64,000 bases of DNA from Larix kaempferi (Eukaryota; Streptophyta; Pinopsida; Pinales; Pinaceae): contig BSBM01000186.1 in assembly GCA_027924585.1 (NCBI GenBank), forward strand, positions 7,502,001-7,566,000. Direction: 5' to 3'. The notes under the pieces are model-generated. The model did no database searches. It worked only from the letters and a program-made list of their open reading frames with translations, and was not told the DNA's origin. Both the position numbers and the translations under genes were made by a program. This document shows, one piece after another, positions 59,801 through 64,000 of this stretch (within the stretch, counting starts at the first letter, position 1; every line of letters begins with the position of its first letter).

Positions 59801-60955
59801 GGGTTTGAGGTAAATGACGGAAGGACTCATGTATGCAAACTGAAAAAGGCATTATATGGGTTGAAACAAGCTCCCAGAGCTTGGTACGGAAGGATTGATA
59901 ATTTCTTAACTAGCATGGGCTTTACCAAAAGTAAAGCTGACCCAAACCTTTATCTCAAGGTGATGGATGATGAACCAGTTATACTTTTATTATATGTAGA
60001 TGATCTATTTCTAACTGGAAATGAGAAACAAATCATTGAAAGCAAGAAGAAGCTTTCTTCAGAATTCGAGATGAAAGATCTCGGATTGATGCACTACTTC
60101 TTAGGATTAGAAGTGTGGCAAGAACCAAGAGGAATCTTTCTGAATCAAGGTAAGTATACTGTGGAAATTCTGAAGAGATTTGATATGTTGGAGTGTAAAC
60201 CCATGGCCACTCCCATGGACTCCAACTTAAAGATTTTGGTTAATGACTCATCAGAATTAGTGGACCTAACTTTATATAGACAGATCATTGGGTCACTAAT
60301 GTACTTAACAAATACTAGACCAGATATATGCTTTGCTATAAATACCCTAAGTCAGTATCTAGTAGAACCCAGAAAGGTTCATCTAATAGCTGCAAAGCAT
60401 GTAATGAGGTACTTAAAAGGTACATTAGATTTTGGTTTACTCTATGATGGAAGTCATGAACTCAAGTTGCATGGTTACTCAGACTCTGATTGGGCAGGCA
60501 GTGTCTCAGACAGAAAAAGTACTTCAGGTGGATGTTATAGCCTTGGATCTGCCATGATCTCTTGGTTCAGCAAGAAACAATCCAGTGTGGCCCTCAGTTC
60601 TGCTGAGGCAGAATACATAGCTGCTTGCTCTGCCAGCTGTGAAGCTGTATGGCTTCGGAAACTGTTATCTGGGGTGTTTGAATTAGAAATGGATCCCACT
60701 ATGATTATGTGTGATAATCAAAGCTGCATCAAGATGACAGAAAATCCTGTGTTCCATGATAAGTCAAAACACATAGAGATCCGATACTTCTATATTCGAG
60801 ATATGGTGCAGAAAGGAGCTATCAAGCTTGAGTACGTGAGCACTGAAGATCAAATTGCTGATATCCTTACCAAACCACTGTCTCGTGTGAAATTTGAATA
60901 CTTTCGAGACAAGCTTGGTGTAGTTCAAAAGGACTCTCCTAGAAAGGGGGAGTAG
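56897..60955 (+). CDS. Copia-3 gag-pol polyprotein (1352 codons, intact)
   Basis: A single uninterrupted frame. The start at 56897 (MAPNTKLEDKLEG) matches the gag starts of Copia-1 and -2; an ATG at 56840 would add 19 residues. Domains in order: UBN2-type gag (about 1-200), zinc knuckle CFNCLKLGHYARDC (239-252), an acidic run of nine glutamates, aspartic protease DSGASKHM (D325), pre-integrase zinc region with H457 and H462 and CKGCKKG, integrase core D519, D582 and E618 (35 residues between the last two, as in copia), reverse transcriptase with D948 in MDVKTAFLNG and YVDDL (D1035, D1036), RNase H with D1196, E1237 and D1273 (SDSDWAG, SSAEAEY, MCDNQSC). Every catalytic residue I can check is present. 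It would copy element RNA in cytoplasmic particles and integrate the DNA. Confidence 0.96.
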   Translation: MAPNTKLEDKLEGIENFRAWKYRIGLILEENDLAHYIKEEVAEPEDDEAKEKHRKDLIRAKRIIADSIKDHLIPQVSSKKTPKEMYDALGRMYEGKNINRKMNLRTQLKSTKMHKGESIQDYFSRVSLIKEQLDAIGDTLDEDELVMTALNGLTRPWESFIQTMCARKESMKFDVVWEDCVQEEARVANREALLKEDDQALATHTKRGKRGYFKKVNHKRPQPSHRFKKKGGDISTVQCFNCLKLGHYARDCTLPEKKKKRFVHKRHQAHMAEDDSEEEEEEEEEVEERPQKKRSKVKKEEPEEYVLFSALSGSVSPGEGTWLIDSGASKHMTGHKEILSKIEEKSSPQKVSLGDDYQYPIKGIGEASYKLDSGTPLKMKEILYVPGLKKNLLSISALDKKGFRVAFIDGQVLMWTKGKSIKDAIVIGEEEGGLYKLKGHPESALAHEVSSPSELWHRRLAHINYKALPYVSKMVIGLPNLKVDHDGSCKGCKKGKNIKNPFPKSETKTKGSLELIHSDVCGPMPTTSLSGFEYYLSFIDDYSRKTWIYFLKGKNEVFGKFKEFKALIENLSDKKIKILRTDNGGEYTSKEFEEFCKEAGIKRELTTPYNPQQNGVAERKNRTIMEAVKTMIHDQDLPMYLWAEAAKTAVYVQNRLSHSSLDFKTPEEVFTGKKPEVSHLKIFGCPVYIHIPKEKRSKLDPSGKKGIFVGYCETSKAFRIYIPGFHHIEISRDVTFDEEAALKKSRKCQLEEVYEEDTSPRISENAHIPEEDTPEDHDMLEPQEPPVTELSRKRRPAWARDIIQGAERYGAPEGSTRERKKPKLVSNYMALMCDLVDQLPTSYEEAAQKKEWVEAMTEEYQSIMKNDVWDIVPKPKDKSVVSSKWIFKIKHAADGSIEKYKARFVARGFSQKEGIDYEETFAPVARYTSIRTIMALASMMKWKLHQMDVKTAFLNGVIEEEVYIEQPQGFEVNDGRTHVCKLKKALYGLKQAPRAWYGRIDNFLTSMGFTKSKADPNLYLKVMDDEPVILLLYVDDLFLTGNEKQIIESKKKLSSEFEMKDLGLMHYFLGLEVWQEPRGIFLNQGKYTVEILKRFDMLECKPMATPMDSNLKILVNDSSELVDLTLYRQIIGSLMYLTNTRPDICFAINTLSQYLVEPRKVHLIAAKHVMRYLKGTLDFGLLYDGSHELKLHGYSDSDWAGSVSDRKSTSGGCYSLGSAMISWFSKKQSSVALSSAEAEYIAACSASCEAVWLRKLLSGVFELEMDPTMIMCDNQSCIKMTENPVFHDKSKHIEIRYFYIRDMVQKGAIKLEYVSTEDQIADILTKPLSRVKFEYFRDKLGVVQKDSPRKGE
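60943..60953 (+). promoter_or_regulatory. Internal polypurine-tract-like motif at the gag-pol stop
   Basis: AAAGGGGGAGT overlaps the last codons and stop of gag-pol. Ten of these bases (AAGGGGGAGT) are identical to the true tract before the 3' LTR (63273-63282). It may be a relic of an earlier LTR junction or a secondary plus-strand primer. Confidence 0.55.
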
Positions 60956-61064
60956 CATGGTTCCTGATGACAAGCAAGTCTCATCAACAATGAGACTTCA
61001 CCTAGTCACTTAGAAATAGTTAGATTTAGGACTATTTTATTTTCATTTAGTTTCACTTATATAT

Positions 61065-61640
61065 GATTTTGATGATAGATGTATTAGTGAGAATACATGC
61101 TAGATGTATACATGCTTTTGATGTTAGATGTATACATGATTTTGATGATAGATGTATTAGTGAGAATACATGCTAGATGTATACATGCTTTTGATGTTAG
61201 ATGTATACATGATTTTGATGATAGATGTATTAGTGAGAATACATGCTAGATGTATACATGCTTTTGATGTTAGATGTATACATGATTTTGATGATAGATG
61301 TATTAGTGAGAATACATGCTAGATGTATACATGCTTTTGATGTTAGATGTATACATGATTTTGATGATAGATGTATTAGTGAGAATACATGCTAGATGTA
61401 TACATGCTTTTGATGTTAGATGTATACATGATTTTGATGATAAATGTATTAGTGAGAATACATGCTAGATGTATACATGCTTTTGATGTTAGATGTATAT
61501 ATGATTTTGATGATAGATGTATTAGTGAGAATACATGCTTTTGATGACAGATGTATACATGCTTTTAGATGTATTAGTAAGAATACATGCTTTTGATATA
61601 TGACGTATACATGCTGTTGATGCTAGATATTGATTATGTA
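61065..61640 (+). repeat. Copia-3 minisatellite block 1 (73-bp unit)
   Basis: The word GATGATAGATGTATTAG recurs at 61071, 61144, 61217, 61290, 61363, 61436 (one change) and 61509, a constant 73-bp step. Each unit contains smaller GATGTATACATG sub-repeats. The last copies are shortened and degenerate. Confidence 0.95.
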
Positions 61641-61686
61641 CTTGTATGGATGAGGATACTTGTACTTGTATTGATGAGAATACAGA

Positions 61687-62086
61687 TTGAGGGGATTGAA
61701 TCATCCCTGGACTTTCAGTCCTAAAGAGAGCCGTAGACGTGAGGTCTCCGAGAATGAAGTCCTTAGTGGACAGTTGAGGGGATTGAATCATCCCTGGACT
61801 TTCAGTCCTAAAGAGAGCCGTAGACGTGAGGTCTCCGAGAATGAAGTCCTTAGTGGACAGTTGAGGGGATTGGATCATCCCTGGACTTTCAGTCCTAAAG
61901 AGAGCCGTAGACATGAGGTCTCCGAGAATGAAGTCCTTAGTGGACAGTTGAGGGGATTGGATCATCCCTGGACTTTCAGTCCTAAAGAGAGCCGTAGACA
62001 TGAGGTCTCCGAGAATGAAGTCCTTAGCGGACAGTTGAGGGGATTGGATCATCCCTGGACTTTCAGTCCTAAAGAGAGCCGTAGAC
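61687..62086 (+). repeat. Copia-3 minisatellite block 2 (87-bp unit)
   Basis: The word TTGAGGGGATTG recurs at 61687, 61774, 61861, 61948 and 62035, an 87-bp step, with very few differences between units. Because 87 is divisible by three the block is open as a 29-residue repeat on both strands, which explains the long frames here. Confidence 0.95.
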
Positions 62087-62690
62087 TGGGTCTCCGATAA
62101 TGAAATCCTGAATGAACAGGTAGGGGATTGTATCGTCCCCGGACTGAGGTCCCAGAATAGAACCGTAGACTGGGTCTCCGATAATGAAATCCTGAATGAA
62201 CAGGTAGGGGATTGTATTGTCCCCGGACTGAGGTCCCAGAATAGAACCGTAGACTGGGTCTCCGATAATGAAATCCTGAATGAACAGGTAGGGGATTGTA
62301 TCGTCCCCGGACTGAGGTCCCAGAATAGAACCGTAGACTGGGTCTCCGATAATGAAATCCTGAATGAACAGGTAGGGGATTGTATCGTCCCCGGACTGAG
62401 GTCCCAGAATAGAACCGTAGACTGGGTCTCCGATAATGAAATCCTAAATGAATAGGTAGGGGATTGTATCGTCCCTGGACTGAGGTCCCAGAATAGAACC
62501 GTAGACTGGGTCTCCGATAATGAAATCCTGAATGAACAGGTAGGGGATTGTATCGTCCCCGGACTGAGGTCCCAGAATAGAACCGTAGACTGGGTCTCCG
62601 ATAAATGAAGTCCTGAATGAACAGGCAGGGGATTGCATCGTCCCCGGACTGAGGTCCCAGAATTGATCCGTAGACTGAAGTCTCCGAGAA
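62081..62690 (+). repeat. Copia-3 minisatellite block 3 (84-bp unit)
   Basis: The word GTAGACTGGGTCTCCG recurs at 62081, 62165, 62249, 62333, 62417, 62501 and 62585, then a variant at 62670. The 84-bp unit is related to the 87-bp unit of block 2: both share GGGGATTG, TCC..GGACT, CCGTAGAC and GTCTCCGA..AATGAA in the same order. Blocks 2 and 3 therefore come from one ancestral unit. Confidence 0.95.
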
Positions 62691-62758
62691 CTGGAGATTG
62701 GATTGTATCATCCATGGACCTATGTCCTAAAAGGAGCAAGATTGATCATCCTAGGAAT

Positions 62759-63135
62759 ATGATCATGTGACGACGATGCTGATGATCGTGTGATGATGAT
62801 GCTGATGATCGTGTGATGACGATGCTGATGATCGTGTGATGACGATGCTGATGATCGTGTGATGACGATGCTGATGATCGTGTGATGATGATGCTGATGA
62901 TCATGTGATGATGATGCTGACGATCGTGTGACGACGATGCTGATGATCGTGTGATGACGATGTTGATGATCGTGTGACGACGATGCTGATGATCGTGGGA
63001 TGACGATGCTGATGACGATGCTGATGATCGTATGATGGCGATGCTGATGATCGTATGATGACGATGCTGATGATCGTATGATGGCGATGCTGATGATCGT
63101 ATGATGACGATGCTGATGACGATGCCGATGATCGG
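62759..63135 (+). repeat. Copia-3 minisatellite block 4 (23-bp unit)
   Basis: Units of the form GATGATCGTGTGATGACGATGCT repeat with a 23-bp step (62781, 62804, 62827, 62850 and on) for about 16 copies, some shortened. A period not divisible by three means each frame reads a 23-residue His/Ser-rich repeat. Confidence 0.95.
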
Positions 63136-63272
63136 ATTGATATCGACACTGTTCCAGTAACTGGTTGAGTTACTGATGAAGATGAATTGAAGAAAGCTTC
63201 CGATGATTTGTAGATGTATCATATATGATGACTCCTTTCTCTTGCAGATGTTGTTATAATATCCTTCTTGTT

Positions 63273-63281
63273 AAGGGGGAG
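63273..63281 (+). promoter_or_regulatory. Copia-3 polypurine tract
   Basis: AAGGGGGAG directly before the 3' LTR start TGTTGA. This is the expected primer for plus-strand DNA synthesis. Confidence 0.92.
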
Positions 63282-63768
63282 TGTTGAATATTGTAACTTC
63301 AAAGAATATTATATTTGTACTTTATTATTCCGGAGATGGTTCATTCCTCCGAGGTAACCCTATCATGTATCTGGAGATGTTTATTCCTCCAGGGGTTTGT
63401 ATTAACTAGGGTTATTAGACCCACCATGTGTGGGTCGGCCCGGAAGTTATATTTTAGGGGTTATTAGACTTCTCAAGGTGAGGTCGGCCCCATTAGTCTT
63501 TTAGTCAGTTGGGAGTCAAGTATAAATAGAGGAGGTGAACTCCTCATTAGATCATTCACTCACTTGTGGAAGAGTGCGCACTAGTTGAGGAGATCTGCTA
63601 AGGAGTCAAGGAGAAGGAGCACATCTTGTATTTTGGTTGATCATCTTATTGAGGAAAGCTTTGCTGGGTTTTCTACCCCATGAGGGTTTCCCAGGGTATA
63701 TTGTGTGTCTATCTTGTGATTGTGTTTCTTTCAGAGATCTTGTTTGTCTATTTGGTTTAAACTTAACA
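63282..63768 (+). repeat. Copia-3 3' LTR (487 bp)
   Basis: It matches the 5' LTR along its full length except for two single-base differences seen by eye, and is followed by the GTCAG target duplication. Confidence 0.95.
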
Positions 63769-63773
63769 GTCAG

Positions 63774-64000
63774 GAGATTCAAAAGGGGAAAGGGAAGGTC
63801 ACCAAGGCTTCTCCCTAGATTACTAGAGAGCGAAGCTGTGTGGCAGAGGCTGCAATTTTTTTTCAAAATTGCATCCCAAAGGATATTTAAGAGGAAATTG
63901 CGGAGGTAGAGCACAATCTTTAGGAAGAATTACAAATTGAGAATCCTACTAACTAATTTGATGTTTTAGCTGAGTGGGTGCAATACCTAGGTACTACGAG
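63774..64000 (+). other. Right flank of Copia-3
   Basis: The first 45 bases continue the frame of 55703-55944 (EIQKGKGKVTKASP then stop). The rest of the flank shows broken coding-like pieces (AVWQRLQFFFKIASQRIF) and no identified gene. Confidence 0.3.

Larger units (their letters stand above)
55945..63768 (+). mobile_element. Copia-3, full-length, apparently intact Ty1/copia element
   Basis: It has 487-bp LTRs, a flanking target duplication GTCAG (55940-55944 and 63769-63773), an adjacent tRNA-Met primer site, a 460-bp leader, a single gag-pol frame, an unusual repeat-rich 3' region and a polypurine tract. By my reading the two LTRs differ at two positions (T/C near 56391 versus 63728 and A/C near 56425 versus 63762), so the insertion is recent. 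Similarity of gag, LTR blocks and primer site links it to Copia-1 and Copia-2, which lack integrase. Confidence 0.95.

Noticed and set aside
61522-62739. 405-codon minus-strand open frame and the overlapping 220- and 137-codon frames
   Set aside because: They run through tandem repeats whose periods are multiples of three, so one stop-free unit keeps all of them open. No domain or start context supports a gene, although the question is kept as a finding.
62759-63135. CRISPR-like array
   Set aside because: Units are contiguous with no unique spacers, and the sequence is plant nuclear DNA.
62746-63222. 158-codon His/Ser-rich minus-strand frame
   Set aside because: Product of the 23-bp repeat read in rotating frames.

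Overview
This is plant nuclear DNA made almost entirely of transposable elements and their remains. The evidence is several Ty1/copia and Ty3/gypsy LTR elements primed by initiator tRNA-Met, fragments of plant genes (glutamate synthase, an STP-type sugar transporter, a plant mobile domain protein, a PIF1-type helicase), and long AT-rich spacers. Large, nested, decayed insertions of this kind fit a big genome such as a gymnosperm, but that is an inference. I see no complete host gene, rRNA gene or tRNA gene.

Layout. 1-4673: a minus-strand copia element (Copia-1) cut by the window edge, with an open gag-protease frame but no integrase. It sits inside the gag of a second, SIRE-like copia element (4674-6502). 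That element lies beside intronless fragments of glutamate synthase and a possible midasin gene (6503-7922). 7923-11354: unidentified sequence. 11355-12212: a broken plant-mobile-domain exon. 12575-17344: Copia-2, a relative of Copia-1 with integrase missing in the same way. 17359-20104: a minus-strand remnant with a capsid-like region, zinc knuckle and protease, most like an endogenous pararetrovirus. 22638-26243: a tandem pair of gypsy-type LTRs. 26244-36367: a large gypsy-like element on the minus strand with long LTRs and no recognisable polyprotein. 37195-37610: a PIF1 helicase fragment. 37611-43681: AT-rich spacer. 43682-44572: 3' exons of a sugar-transporter pseudogene. 44769-51388: an old, complete but inactivated gypsy chromovirus, probably inserted in that pseudogene. 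52621-53183: a long-hairpin MITE-like element.

55940-63773: the best-preserved element, Copia-3. It has a 5-bp target duplication, two 487-bp LTRs that differ at two positions by my reading, a primer site, one intact 1352-codon gag-pol frame with all visible catalytic residues, and a 3' region of about 2.1 kb built from four minisatellite blocks with periods of 73, 87, 84 and 23 bp. It looks recently inserted and possibly autonomous.

Together the elements form a layered record. Old gypsy and pararetrovirus-like sequence has been degraded by stop codons. Copia-1 and Copia-2 form an integrase-less set that may depend on an autonomous relative. Copia-3 carries a related, complete gag-pol and could in principle supply such functions.
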